A stretch of 64,000 nt of DNA from CAYJPA01 sp964371945 (lineage in GTDB: Bacteria > Chloroflexota > Chloroflexia > Thermomicrobiales > UBA6265). The stretch covers positions 22,003-86,002 of the forward strand of contig CAYJPA010000012.1 of assembly GCA_964371945.1 (NCBI GenBank), given 5' to 3'. Positions 1 to 8,699 of the stretch are shown here, piece after piece. A program made the translations under genes and the position numbers. Each line of letters begins with the position of its first letter. Position 1 is the stretch's first letter. The notes beneath the pieces are model-generated. The model saw only the letters and a list, made by a program, of their open reading frames with translations, had not been told where the DNA came from and did not search any database.

Positions 1-764
1 AGACCGCCTCGTTCCCTCAAAGCGTCTTTACGGCAGAAATCCGGCTTCGTCATGCCGACGCTACCTGGAGAACGGTCGAAATCGTCACCAGCAATCTCAC
101 GGAGAACGCCTCGATCGGCGGGTATGTTCTGACATCGAGGGACGTAACGATCCGCAACGAGTTAACGGCCCAGATTGCCTTTGCGGCAACACACGACTTG
201 CTCACCGGTCTCCCCAATCGACGACTGCTCCTCGATCGCCTGACCAATGGGCTTGCTCGCGCCAATCGTTCGTCCGAATCGCTCGCCGTCATTTTCACCG
301 ATCTCGACAAATTCAAAGCCGTGAACGACACCTACGGTCACGACGCGGGTGATGATCTGCTTCGCATGGCCGCCAAACGCATTCTCATTTCCATCAGGCC
401 GGGCGACACGCTTGCCCGTCTGGGAGGAGATGAATTCGTGGTGCTGTTGGAGTCAACCCGCCTCGATCAGGCTTTTGAGGTCGCCGAGCGGGTCGCAACC
501 GCGATCACGAGACCATTCGACCTCGTTGGAGACGAAGTCAAGCTCTCGATCAGTCTCGGCATCGCGGGTCGCGAGGGACCGCTCGACGAAGCAGACGATC
601 TGCTTCGCCGCGCCGATGTCGCCATGTACTCAAGCAAGCGGTTAGGGCACGGATCACCAGTCGTCTACGATCACTCCATGGCTTCAGACCCGATATCTCG
701 ATACGAATCTCAATTCGAGCCAGAGGTTGCAGGAATCGCGACGGGACCTCAGGGAAGGGCGTAG
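1..764 (+). CDS. PAS-GGDEF diguanylate cyclase, 5' end outside window
   Basis: C-terminal part of a diguanylate cyclase; the gene begins upstream of the window and is read in the frame starting at base 3. The first ~60 residues look like the end of a PAS domain (closing with the TSRDVT linker typical of PAS-GGDEF junctions), followed by a complete GGDEF domain. The GGDEF motif is encoded at 423-437, and RPGD lies five residues before it, which fits the RxxD product-inhibition site. The enzyme should make c-di-GMP from two GTP. The stop is TAG 762-764. The next gene downstream is a close paralogue with the same arrangement, so the two look like a tandem duplication. The missing N-terminus means its sensory input cannot be judged. 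Confidence 0.88.
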   Translation, partial: TASFPQSVFTAEIRLRHADATWRTVEIVTSNLTENASIGGYVLTSRDVTIRNELTAQIAFAATHDLLTGLPNRRLLLDRLTNGLARANRSSESLAVIFTDLDKFKAVNDTYGHDAGDDLLRMAAKRILISIRPGDTLARLGGDEFVVLLESTRLDQAFEVAERVATAITRPFDLVGDEVKLSISLGIAGREGPLDEADDLLRRADVAMYSSKRLGHGSPVVYDHSMASDPISRYESQFEPEVAGIATGPQGRA

Positions 765-964
765 GTTCACCTTTCAAATCCGCGCATCTCCCCATTAGCC
801 ACAAAAAGACCTTTGATGGACGTTACCGAGGTCCGGGTCTGGCGATTCAATCAACCAGCTCCATCCGCTATCTTGAACTGGCGGGCTCGTGAGATGAGTC
901 ATTTCACATGTTGCACCGCCCGCCCGGTTGGACGCCTGCACCCCGGACAACGTAAGGACACAGG

Positions 965-2599
965 TTGCCAGTTTCGATACCCACCACCGGGACGATTTGC
1001 GTTGGACGTGCTGAGGATAGGATCACCCCTCTTTCTGACCGAATTGGCACCGGCCTCAAGCCGCGAGGAGTAGAGCACCTAGGCACGAAAAGCCGGTCGT
1101 TGCCCTCGTGGCTGATCGTGCTGCTTGTCGTTGTGATTGGGATTTCGTCCACGGCTGGAATTGAAGAGATCAACAGACGCAAGAACCAAGCATCGCGCGC
1201 CGAGCTCGTCGTGACCCAACTGCGCGTCCTCGCAATGCAGGGCCGTATCATTTCCGACCAGTATCAGATCGATCCTGCCCAAGCAAAGTCACTGGCCACT
1301 CAATTCGTGGACCTTCAGATCGAGGCGTCCAGCTACGTCACCGAACTTGGAATCCTTGCGCCCGGTCCGGAGCAGCTGGCGCTTGCTGAATCGCTCCAGA
1401 AGGTAACCGTGGCGGCGACCGCTGCCTTCCAATTGGCCGAAAAGAATGCTGGCACGGGCATCGCTGGTCAGGCCTTTTTCCGGGGCGTACTGCAACCGCA
1501 TGGCGAGGAGTTTCTGGCAAATCTCTCGATCGCTCGGGACGCATACCACGATGAATCGCGAACGCAACAGCGTCGAGCCCGGCTCAGCATCATTGCGTTG
1601 CTCTCGGGCGCGGTGCTGCTCATCGGAATCTTGATCGTGATCAATGAACGGCAACGCCGTTCAAATCTTTCGATCGTGGAGCGACAGGAACGTCGATTCC
1701 GATCGCTCGTGCAACATGGAACCGACTTGATCTCGCTTCTCGATGGGGATGGAATCGTTCGCTACCAAAGCCCGTCCATCTTGTCGCTCCTTGGCTACGA
1801 GCCAATGTCGATCGAGCACCGCCAGTTCGAAACGCTGGTTCACCAAGATGACCTCGCAACATTTGCCAGAATCTTTGGCGATTCGGCCGGAAATCCCGGT
1901 CGCGTCGTTACGGGAGAGCTCAAGCTTGTTCATGTCGATGGGACCTGGAAGACGGTCGATATCGTGATGAGCAATCTGACGGCCGATCCCGATATCGCCG
2001 GCTTCGTGCTCACATCGCGCGACGTGACGGTGCGGAACGAGCTCATGCAGCAGATCGCGCATTCGGCGATGCACGATTCACTCACGGGGTTGCCGAACCG
2101 CCGGCTGTTGCTTGATCGATTGGCGCAGGGACTGGCGAGGGCAAACCGATCAACGGCAACGATTGCGCTCGTCTTTATTGATCTTGACGATTTCAAAGCT
2201 GTCAATGACACGCTCGGGCATGATGCGGGCGATGAGCTGCTCAGATTAGCATCCGCTCGGATTCTGGAATCGGTCCGACCGGGTGACACCGTCGCTCGCC
2301 TGGGTGGAGACGAGTTCGTCGTGCTGCTGGACACCATCGAGCCCAACCACGCGCACAGAGTCGCCGAGCGTGTGGCTCAGTCGATCACTGAGCCGTTCAC
2401 AATCGGCTCAGAAACCGTGAGCATTTCGATTAGCCTGGGAGTCGCAGAACGCCAGGGTCCGCTCGACGAGCCCGAAGATCTTCTTCGCCGAGCGGACGTG
2501 GCCATGTACGCTGGCAAACGATCCGGCGGGGGCAGTCCAGTCGTTTTTCACGAGGATCTGCTGGAGCCAAAACGACAAGCCGTCGCATTGCAGGCGTGA
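965..2599 (+). CDS. Membrane-bound PAS-GGDEF diguanylate cyclase
   Basis: 544-residue sensor cyclase. Two membrane segments (about residues 48-65 and 208-226) enclose a helical extracytoplasmic sensor region; a PAS domain follows (about 243-350) and then a GGDEF domain. GGDEF is at residues 447-451 and the RPGD inhibitory site at 438-441, so active, feedback-inhibited c-di-GMP synthesis is expected. The PAS-GGDEF half closely matches the preceding partial gene, including LTGLPNRRLLLDRL and the LLRRADVAMY helix. The start is uncertain: TTG 965 gives the longest frame, but residues before the first membrane segment are low in hydrophobicity and a shorter start is possible. A perfect hairpin follows the stop. 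The ligand is unknown. Confidence 0.88.
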   Translation: MPVSIPTTGTICVGRAEDRITPLSDRIGTGLKPRGVEHLGTKSRSLPSWLIVLLVVVIGISSTAGIEEINRRKNQASRAELVVTQLRVLAMQGRIISDQYQIDPAQAKSLATQFVDLQIEASSYVTELGILAPGPEQLALAESLQKVTVAATAAFQLAEKNAGTGIAGQAFFRGVLQPHGEEFLANLSIARDAYHDESRTQQRRARLSIIALLSGAVLLIGILIVINERQRRSNLSIVERQERRFRSLVQHGTDLISLLDGDGIVRYQSPSILSLLGYEPMSIEHRQFETLVHQDDLATFARIFGDSAGNPGRVVTGELKLVHVDGTWKTVDIVMSNLTADPDIAGFVLTSRDVTVRNELMQQIAHSAMHDSLTGLPNRRLLLDRLAQGLARANRSTATIALVFIDLDDFKAVNDTLGHDAGDELLRLASARILESVRPGDTVARLGGDEFVVLLDTIEPNHAHRVAERVAQSITEPFTIGSETVSISISLGVAERQGPLDEPEDLLRRADVAMYAGKRSGGGSPVVFHEDLLEPKRQAVALQA

Positions 2600-2667
2600 A
2601 GGTTCAACCGCGCGACACGCCGGCTTCCGACGTCGCCTTGTGAACCCCGATTGGTGAGCGCAAAATG

Positions 2668-2695
2668 CCTCGTCCCTGGCGGGGACGAGGTGTTT
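2668..2695. terminator. Bidirectional terminator hairpin
   Basis: Perfect 9-bp stem (CCTCGTCCC at 2668-2676 with GGGACGAGG at 2682-2690) and a 5-base loop. It is followed by TGTTTGTGTG on the plus strand and by CATTTTG on the minus strand. It sits between the convergent GGDEF and citrate synthase genes and could end both transcripts. Confidence 0.7.
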
Positions 2696-2718
2696 GTGTG
2701 CGGGATCTGAATAGTGGG

Positions 2719-3876
2719 CTACCGATCGTCGATCGGAGCGAACGTTCTGTCCGTCCGGCCGACAAATTGTGACTGAGGGCGGATTAGCCGGTTGTTGGCG
2801 CCCTGTTCGAGAACATGTGCGCTCCAGCCCACCGATCGCGAAACGGCAAAAGTCGGTGTGAACATGTCACCGGGCAACCCAACCGCCGCGAGGACGGCCG
2901 CGGAGTAAAACTCCACATTCGTATAGAGCCGCCGTCCGGGCTTGCGCTCGTTGAGCATGAAGAGCGCTCGCTCTTCGGTTCGCCTGGAGAGTGCGAAGAA
3001 AGCGGGATCGCTTGCCGTCCTCGCCATTTCGCGAAGAATCTCGGCGCGAGGATCTTCGGCTTTGTAGACGCGATGACCGAATCCCATTAGTCGATCGCCG
3101 TGATCGAGCGCCGTCGTCAACCAATTGTCGACGTTATCGGCCGTGCCGATCTCATTGAGCATATCCAACACAAGTGATGGAGCGCCGCCGTGAAGCGGGC
3201 CCTTGAGGGCGCCTACCGCGCCGGTGAGCGCGGAACAAAGATCTGACTGAGTTGACGCGATCACGCGAGCGGTAAACGTCGACGCGTTCATTCCGTGATC
3301 GGCAAGCAGAACGAGATAGGTCTCAAGCGGCTTCCAATGGCGTTCGTCCGGCTCGTTGCCAAAGAGCTGGTAGAGGTAGCTTTGCGAGGTATTGTGACCG
3401 GACTTCGGTGTCACTGGCTCCAGGCCCGCGCGCAATCGATAGAAAGCCGCCAAGATGCCTGGAAACCGGGCGGCAATCGCAATCGCCTCGTTCAGGTCAG
3501 GGAGACCGCCGAAATGCTCCGCATCGACCGCACCGAGCGCGGACAAGCCGGTGCGAAGGGCGTCCATCGGCGCGGTCTCCTTGGGCAACTGGCCGAGGAT
3601 TCCGATCACGGATTCAGGCAGTGTGCGATTTGCCTCGAGCTGTTCTTGAAGTGACTTCAGTTCAGCACGACTTGGTAAATGACCCACCCAAAGCAAATGT
3701 GCGACTTCCTCGAACGACGCCTTGCCGGCGAGCTCGTGAATGTCGTAGCCGCGATAGACGAGCCGGCCCTCTTCTCCAAAAACGTGACTTAGTGCCGTTG
3801 AGGCGGCAACGACGCCCTCCAGCCCTTCCGGTTTGGGCAATAAGTTCTCGGTCGTGTTCTCGGTCGCCTGTGTCAC
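2719..3876 (-). CDS. gltA: Citrate synthase
   Basis: 385 residues, the normal length for a type I citrate synthase; condenses acetyl-CoA with oxaloacetate to citrate in the cytosol. Active-site landmarks are visible: DHGMNAS (His194), PLHGGAP (His229), GFGHRVY (His268) and the C-terminal RPQSQFVG segment. The position of the catalytic aspartate carries glutamate (NVEFYSA, Glu322), a variant I associate with CitA-like and methylcitrate-synthase-like branches, so a role in the methylcitrate cycle cannot be excluded from sequence alone. It is monocistronic: divergent from the HD-GYP gene and convergent with the GGDEF gene. ATG at 3876 is the first good start, followed by a short polar leader. 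Confidence 0.93.
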   Translation of the reverse strand: MTQATENTTENLLPKPEGLEGVVAASTALSHVFGEEGRLVYRGYDIHELAGKASFEEVAHLLWVGHLPSRAELKSLQEQLEANRTLPESVIGILGQLPKETAPMDALRTGLSALGAVDAEHFGGLPDLNEAIAIAARFPGILAAFYRLRAGLEPVTPKSGHNTSQSYLYQLFGNEPDERHWKPLETYLVLLADHGMNASTFTARVIASTQSDLCSALTGAVGALKGPLHGGAPSLVLDMLNEIGTADNVDNWLTTALDHGDRLMGFGHRVYKAEDPRAEILREMARTASDPAFFALSRRTEERALFMLNERKPGRRLYTNVEFYSAAVLAAVGLPGDMFTPTFAVSRSVGWSAHVLEQGANNRLIRPQSQFVGRTDRTFAPIDDR

Positions 3877-4365
3877 CGTTCTGCGCTCCTTCTCTGTGCG
3901 ACGCGCGATCCGATCATCGCCTCTCCAGCTCCTGCACCGCGCTCAACGCCAAACGATCGTCCTAAGGCGGCAACTCCCCTTTATGACGAGCTCTAGACCG
4001 GACACACACCGGGCAAGATATCTTTACGCCGCCACCTGCCGCGTAAGCAGTTTTCGCGGCGCCGTTACCGCGCGCAATCCTATCACGCCGGGTTCAGGCA
4101 GTCTGCACGTCATTTTCGAACTACTGGTCCAATTTGAGGAAGTATTGCTCAGTTCCACAATCCTGCACCGCAACAACGATCCAAGACGAAAGTGCCGAGT
4201 TGATTGCTGGACCCAGACAAGTTGGAGTGTGAGGATAGGGATCGACGGAGTAGCATCGGCCGCGTCGATTGCGATCGAGAATCCTCGACCTCGTACCGCC
4301 CCGACGAGCGAGCTGACTGCATTCCGAATTGCCGCCCGTGTTTTTCCAGTTATTTGAGGGTGTCG
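3877..4365. other. Divergent intergenic region without a recognised gene
   Basis: About 490 bases between the divergent citrate synthase and HD-GYP genes. Open frames here have no recognisable domain, no good ribosome binding site and no membrane pattern, and most overlap antisense to each other. It must carry the promoters of both flanking genes, but I cannot pick out convincing -35/-10 pairs. Confidence 0.4.
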
Positions 4366-5106
4366 ATGCGAAGGATTCGCGCTCAGCATTCGCTCCAAGC
4401 CTCGGGCTTGCTTTTGCCTGGCGCGCAGATCGTGCTCTTTGTGCCCCTAACGCGGTTTGCGCCGGGACTTGATCGTATTGTTCCTGTACCCGTTCGCCAC
4501 TTCCAAATCGTTTCAGCGACTGCACTCGTAGCAGTGGGTTTGGCGATCGCGGTCGGAATCGCGTCCGTCCGGTCGAGGGAGTCGCGCACCTTTCTGGTCG
4601 CCGCGGGGTTTCCCGCAATTTCCGGCGTTTTTGCGGTCCATGGCCTGACCACTCCCGGGTCCACCTTGCTCATCAAAGAGTCCCACCACTACCTTGTGAT
4701 AAGCGCGCGATTGAGCCTGTTCATCGGTAGTCTGTTCTTGCTCCTGAGCTCGTTTCAACCACCAGGGCGGATCACGTCGTTTATTTCCAAAAACCATGGC
4801 TCATTAGTGGTCGGAGTTGTCGCCCTGACCGCCATCTACATCGGCCGCAATCTGGCAGAACCTGATCTGCTGGATTTCATCCCCACCGGAACCGATCCTA
4901 GGCCGAAATCGGCTTCCGTGACATTTGGGAACAATTCACCGGCAATTGACAGTGGTTACGGATACAATTCCAGCGAGCCGAGCCCTGATTCCCTGCCGGC
5001 GACGGAACCGGAGCTCACCCCGGCTGAACGACTCGGTCGCAACTTGGGCTACGGCATGGCGGTCTTCACCGTTCATGCGTATCTTCTTGCGGCCTGGCGG
5101 TATTAG
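4366..5106 (+). CDS. Membrane half of an interrupted HD-GYP protein
   Basis: N-terminal portion of a membrane HD-GYP protein. ATG 4366 is chosen because GAGGG lies at 4356-4360; the frame upstream of it is polar and non-conserved. The encoded ~246 residues contain at least five hydrophobic segments, including VSATALVAVGLAIAVGIAS and a motif around VHGLTTPG, separated late by a proline/serine-rich stretch. The frame stops at TAG 5104-5106 after ...LLAAWRY, in the middle of a membrane region. The very next codons in the same frame (from GAA 5107) stay open and continue with more membrane sequence into the HD-GYP domain, so this is probably one gene of about 541 codons broken by a single amber codon. 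Confidence 0.7.
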   Translation: MRRIRAQHSLQASGLLLPGAQIVLFVPLTRFAPGLDRIVPVPVRHFQIVSATALVAVGLAIAVGIASVRSRESRTFLVAAGFPAISGVFAVHGLTTPGSTLLIKESHHYLVISARLSLFIGSLFLLLSSFQPPGRITSFISKNHGSLVVGVVALTAIYIGRNLAEPDLLDFIPTGTDPRPKSASVTFGNNSPAIDSGYGYNSSEPSPDSLPATEPELTPAERLGRNLGYGMAVFTVHAYLLAAWRY

Positions 5107-5187
5107 GAAACGTACGATCTCACCCGAACCCCCGCTACGGGTGCACTGACGGCAGGGTTGATCTTGCTGGCGGAGGCACAAGTAATC

Positions 5188-5991
5188 ATGACGTTAGGCG
5201 AGACCTGGCACGTTTCGTGGCGGCTCTACCACGGCGCAATCCTGTTCGGCTTTTTGATTCCTGCCGGCGCCTTGGGGCTCGCTTATCGCCGAGGAAGCAA
5301 TCTCGCCCAAATCGTTGATGGTTTCTTCGTGCGCGACGCCTTCGCAAAAGTCGAGCGGTCGTTTCCTGAAGCGATCAGCGCTCTGATCACGGCAATCGGG
5401 AAGAGGGATCCGTATCTGCGCGGCCATATGCGGAGGGTCGGTCAACTCACGGTAGATATCGTGGCGGATCTGAAGCTGCCGGATTCAGTAGCACGGGCGG
5501 CGAGCCACGCCGCGTTGCTGCACGATATCGGAAAAATCGGCATCTCCGAGGCGATTCTCCACAAGCCCGAGCGACTCACCGCTGAAGAGCTTGAAATCAT
5601 GAGGGTTCACCCAGATCGCGGATACCAATTGGCAATGCAGGCACCGGCTCTACATTCAGCCGCACCGGCAATCCGGTGGCACCACGAGCGGCTGGACGGA
5701 ACTGGATATCCTGACCGCATTAAAGCCCACGAGATCCCGATCGAGGCCAGAATCGTGGCGGTCGCGGATGTATGGGACGCGATGACTTCCGACCGCGTTT
5801 ACCGCAAAGCGATGTCAGCGGACGCGGCCCGTGAAATCATGCTCTCGGAGGCCGGGGTGAAGCTCGATCAATCGTGCGTCCAGGCACTCTTCAACGTGCC
5901 CGACCGATCGCGCGACGCGACAGCGCCGTTCGGCAACCGCCCGTCCGCACGAACCGCGGAGCGTCCGCTCCCGTCATTCCTCGGGAGCTGA
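5188..5991 (+). CDS. HD-GYP c-di-GMP phosphodiesterase half of the interrupted gene
   Basis: Distal part of the gene interrupted at 5104. The frame is open from 5107; GGAGG at 5172-5176 precedes ATG 5188, so the part could be translated on its own. It has one or two membrane segments (around HGAILFGFLIPAGAL) and then a full HD-GYP domain: HAALLHDIGKIGI (HD metal site), HHERLDGTGYPD (GYP motif) and VADVWDAMTSDRVYR. These domains hydrolyse c-di-GMP to pGpG/GMP, the opposite of the two cyclases upstream. The last ~25 residues are proline/arginine-rich and probably disordered. If the amber codon is real and not read through, sensing and catalysis are uncoupled. Confidence 0.8.
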   Translation: MTLGETWHVSWRLYHGAILFGFLIPAGALGLAYRRGSNLAQIVDGFFVRDAFAKVERSFPEAISALITAIGKRDPYLRGHMRRVGQLTVDIVADLKLPDSVARAASHAALLHDIGKIGISEAILHKPERLTAEELEIMRVHPDRGYQLAMQAPALHSAAPAIRWHHERLDGTGYPDRIKAHEIPIEARIVAVADVWDAMTSDRVYRKAMSADAAREIMLSEAGVKLDQSCVQALFNVPDRSRDATAPFGNRPSARTAERPLPSFLGS

Positions 5992-6001
5992 AGTCGCCAA
6001 A

Positions 6002-6889
6002 CTAGCTGTTTCCGTTCTCTCGGAACGTTCGCTCCAACCGCTCGCGAGCTTCCGGGATCTCGCGGCCGAGCTGGACGAGTGCTGCTCTCAGCGCGTCGCG
6101 GGTCTCGGTGGCGTCTGTGCCGGGTCTTGCAGTCAGATTCGGATAAATCTCAGTCGTCATTACCTCGCGCAGACTACTGACGAACCCGACCAAATCGCGA
6201 CAGGTCGCGTCATCGAGGTATATCCGGTCCTGGTTGAACGCCTCGGCAAAGGCAAAGGTGGCGTCTCCGACTTCCTTCCAGTTCTCCCACTTGAGAGTCT
6301 CCGGTGGCAGATTGGCCGGCAAATCGAACGCCTCACCCGGCAGGAGCACCGGATTGGTCACTGAGAGATAGCAGGTTTCCAGTTTGGCGAGACGCCGGTA
6401 AAGCGAGGCGATCGCTTCCGCACGCTTGCCGGTTACAACATCGGATTCCGGTCCGGACTGGCGAACCGCGATGGCGGCCATCGCCGCGCCGACGGCTTCT
6501 CGAAGGCGAGACAACTCGATTTCTTGATGAGATCTCAAATCGACCAGAACCCGCTCGACCGCCTGGGCGGTTTGTCCATCCACCTCAGCGTAGCGCTCAC
6601 GAAGGCGCGAAAGCTGGGTGTCGTGCTCATGCGTGGAGGTCCGCAAGCCCTCACGCAACCGGCCGAGCTCGCCTTCGATCTCACCTACGGCACTCCGCGC
6701 TTCAGCACGCAGCCGTTCAATGTCCGCCTGATAGCGAGCGTCGAGCTCGGTTTTGATTTTGTCAATACTGACCGGTGGCCGCGAGCCGCCGAAACGAACC
6801 GAGGTCTTCAAGTCGTTAAGGTAGAAGAAACCCGCGCCAACTGCTCCAATCAGCAGGAACAGCAGGAGGATGATTAAAGCAAGTTCCAT
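6002..6889 (-). CDS. Membrane-anchored coiled-coil protein, unknown function
   Basis: About 295 residues. I take ATG 6889 as start because the first residues then form one hydrophobic segment (MELALIILLLFLLIGAVGAG) directly at the N-terminus; an in-frame start 36 bases upstream adds a polar leader. After the membrane anchor, roughly residues 45-150 are rich in E/R/L heptads typical of coiled coil (for example RLRAEARSAVGEIEGELGRL), followed by a globular C-terminal half with conserved-looking tryptophans (LKWENWKEV). No catalytic motif is visible. It is convergent with the HD-GYP gene (10-base gap). A scaffolding or envelope role is possible but not shown. Confidence 0.7.
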   Translation of the reverse strand: MELALIILLLFLLIGAVGAGFFYLNDLKTSVRFGGSRPPVSIDKIKTELDARYQADIERLRAEARSAVGEIEGELGRLREGLRTSTHEHDTQLSRLRERYAEVDGQTAQAVERVLVDLRSHQEIELSRLREAVGAAMAAIAVRQSGPESDVVTGKRAEAIASLYRRLAKLETCYLSVTNPVLLPGEAFDLPANLPPETLKWENWKEVGDATFAFAEAFNQDRIYLDDATCRDLVGFVSSLREVMTTEIYPNLTARPGTDATETRDALRAALVQLGREIPEARERLERTFRENGNS

Positions 6890-7060
6890 TCGTTCACCCG
6901 CTCGTAGGGTCCCAACACATGGCAAGTTGCCAGGCTGTCTGCTCGATTAAGCACAAGATACCGCACGACAGGCTAGCATTCATCGTTAACGAGTCGATCG
7001 AACCCGCCGGGACGCGCTTCGTCGCCCATCGGCAATCACTACCCAAGCGAGAAGCAGCAA

Positions 7061-7963
7061 ATGCGACGACGAGATCTTCTGAAAGCCGCCGCGGCTGGGC
7101 CGTTGCTCAAACTCCCATTGCGGGCCACGGCCGCTCCAAAGAGCGACGGAACTGATGTCCGGACTCAGGTGCCACTTGACGAGCGGATGAAACGCGCGAT
7201 TCTGCCAGAGTATCGCGTGCTTTCCTACTACGGCTTTCCCGGCAACGAGCTTATGGGAATCCTGGGCGAGCACGATAAAGAAACGCTGCTCGGACTCTTG
7301 CTGGAACAGGCGGCCGCGTACGAGGCGGTCGATTCGTCCAAACCCATTAAGCTCGCGCTCGAGGTGATCGCCTCGGTCGCTCAAGCTGACGCGATGGCCG
7401 ACGGAAGCTATCTCGCTTACACCTCAAGCGACTACATCAGGGAATATGTCGAGTTCACTCGCGACAACGATCTCTTGCTTCTGCTGGATATGCAATTTGG
7501 TCGCCGGACCGTCCAGCAGGAGGTCGACGCGGTGCTCGAGTGGCTGATTGAGCCCCACGTTCACCTGGCACTCGATCCGGAATTCTCCGTGAACGAGGGC
7601 GAGGTTCCAGGCGAAGTCCTCGGTCAAATGGATGCGGCCGAGATCCGGTACGCTCAGGAGACGCTGGCCGATTTCTGCGCGCAGCACAATCTCCCGCCCA
7701 AGATGCTGATCGTCCACCAGTTCAATCTCCACTCGATCACAAATCGGGAATTAGTTGTGCCGGTCGACGGCGTGCAATTCGTGCTGGAGGTCGACGGCTG
7801 GGGGGCGCCGGCGGACAAAGTCGCAACTTATGATGTGGTAACCGACGGAGAACTGATTGAGTATTACGGGTTCAAACTCTGGTATCGCCAGGACGAGCCA
7901 CTCATGACCGAAGCGGAGGTGCTCGCGCTGAATCCCTCCCCCGACCTGATCATCTATCAATAA
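7061..7963 (+). CDS. Tat-exported protein of unknown function
   Basis: 300 residues beginning MRRRDLLKAAAAGPLLKLPL, a twin-arginine signal (RRDLLK, hydrophobic core, then RATAAP as likely cleavage region). The mature part is acidic and contains short motifs LSYYGFPGN near the start, a YIREYVEFTRDNDLLLLLD segment and a C-terminal Trp/Tyr-rich region (YYGFKLWYRQDEPLMT). The alternation of strand-like and acidic segments resembles a TIM-barrel or glycosidase-like fold, but I do not recognise a family. Tat export suggests folding or cofactor loading in the cytosol before secretion. ATG 7061 is preceded by a weak purine-rich stretch (GCGAGAAG). It is divergent from the coiled-coil gene. Confidence 0.7.
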   Translation: MRRRDLLKAAAAGPLLKLPLRATAAPKSDGTDVRTQVPLDERMKRAILPEYRVLSYYGFPGNELMGILGEHDKETLLGLLLEQAAAYEAVDSSKPIKLALEVIASVAQADAMADGSYLAYTSSDYIREYVEFTRDNDLLLLLDMQFGRRTVQQEVDAVLEWLIEPHVHLALDPEFSVNEGEVPGEVLGQMDAAEIRYAQETLADFCAQHNLPPKMLIVHQFNLHSITNRELVVPVDGVQFVLEVDGWGAPADKVATYDVVTDGELIEYYGFKLWYRQDEPLMTEAEVLALNPSPDLIIYQ

Positions 7964-7984
7964 TATTCGAACACAGCTCATATC

Positions 7985-8413
7985 TCACGTGACACCATTG
8001 GGCGGCATTGAAGGATGCAGCGTCTCGATCACTTCACTTGCTCGCTTGAGGAGCTCACGGTCCCAGGTTAGCAAGGGGATTTGAAGTTTGCTAGAAACGG
8101 CAACATAGACCGCGTCTGCCCCGCGAAGGGAGCACTGAATTGCGAACCGGGCAGACAACTCGGCAAGTTCCGCATCGATCTGGACGATGTGAACCGATTG
8201 ATTGAGCAGCAGTGACTCAAGCGCGAGATAGCCCATTTCTTGATCCATGGTCCGGCGGGAAATTGACCCTCCGACTTCTGGGAGAAGAATCCCGGGCGCG
8301 TACACTTGATGACCGCTTACAAACCAGTCGTGTAACCAGGCATCACTTGTCCTATAGTACACATCACTCTCAACAATTGAACCGACCCAAACACTCGCGT
8401 CGACAACAATCAC
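7985..8413 (-). CDS. vapC: PIN-domain toxin, VapC type
   Basis: 142-residue PIN-domain ribonuclease, the toxin of a type II toxin-antitoxin pair. The four acidic metal-binding residues expected of the fold are visible: Asp5 (VVDASVW), Glu46 (LLPEVGG), Asp100 (LRGADAVYVA) and Asp118 (LTWDREL). VapC-type PIN domains cleave RNA, often tRNA or rRNA, when released from the antitoxin. The start is GTG 8413, overlapping the antitoxin stop by four bases (GTGA), which means translational coupling. Length is normal for the family. The target RNA cannot be inferred. Confidence 0.85.
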   Translation of the reverse strand: MIVVDASVWVGSIVESDVYYRTSDAWLHDWFVSGHQVYAPGILLPEVGGSISRRTMDQEMGYLALESLLLNQSVHIVQIDAELAELSARFAIQCSLRGADAVYVAVSSKLQIPLLTWDRELLKRASEVIETLHPSMPPNGVT

Positions 8414-8679
8414 AAGTCGCGCCGCACGTCATTCACCGCGTCCAAAGCCGAGACGCCCTTCGGCCACACGGCCGAAATCTCCCCTGCAATTTCGCGATGT
8501 CGTCGCCAGATGGCTTCCAATTCCTCGGCTGACAGGCGCGGTCGAACGGGGACCAATCTCGCCACGACCTCACCCCTGATCGTCACATCAATTGGCTCAT
8601 TCGATTCGCGCACGAGACGCACGAACTTCCCCGGATTTGATTTGAGCTCGCGTATTCCGACTGACGTATTGGCGGCCAT
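8410..8679 (-). CDS. Phd/YefM-type antitoxin paired with VapC
   Basis: About 89 residues. ATG 8679 is chosen because GAGGAA lies just upstream on the minus strand; the in-frame extension beyond it would run through the operator. The N-terminus (SVGIRELKSNPGKFVRLV) and the ITIRG-like strand (PIDVTIRGEVVARLVP) are typical of the Phd/YefM antitoxin fold, which binds DNA as a dimer and masks the PIN toxin with its C-terminal tail. The gene is upstream of and overlaps vapC, the usual antitoxin-first order. A perfect inverted repeat lies just upstream of the start and is the likely autoregulatory operator. Confidence 0.85.
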   Translation of the reverse strand: MAANTSVGIRELKSNPGKFVRLVRESNEPIDVTIRGEVVARLVPVRPRLSAEELEAIWRRHREIAGEISAVWPKGVSALDAVNDVRRDL

Positions 8680-8699
8680 TCGAGTTTCCTCACTGGGGA

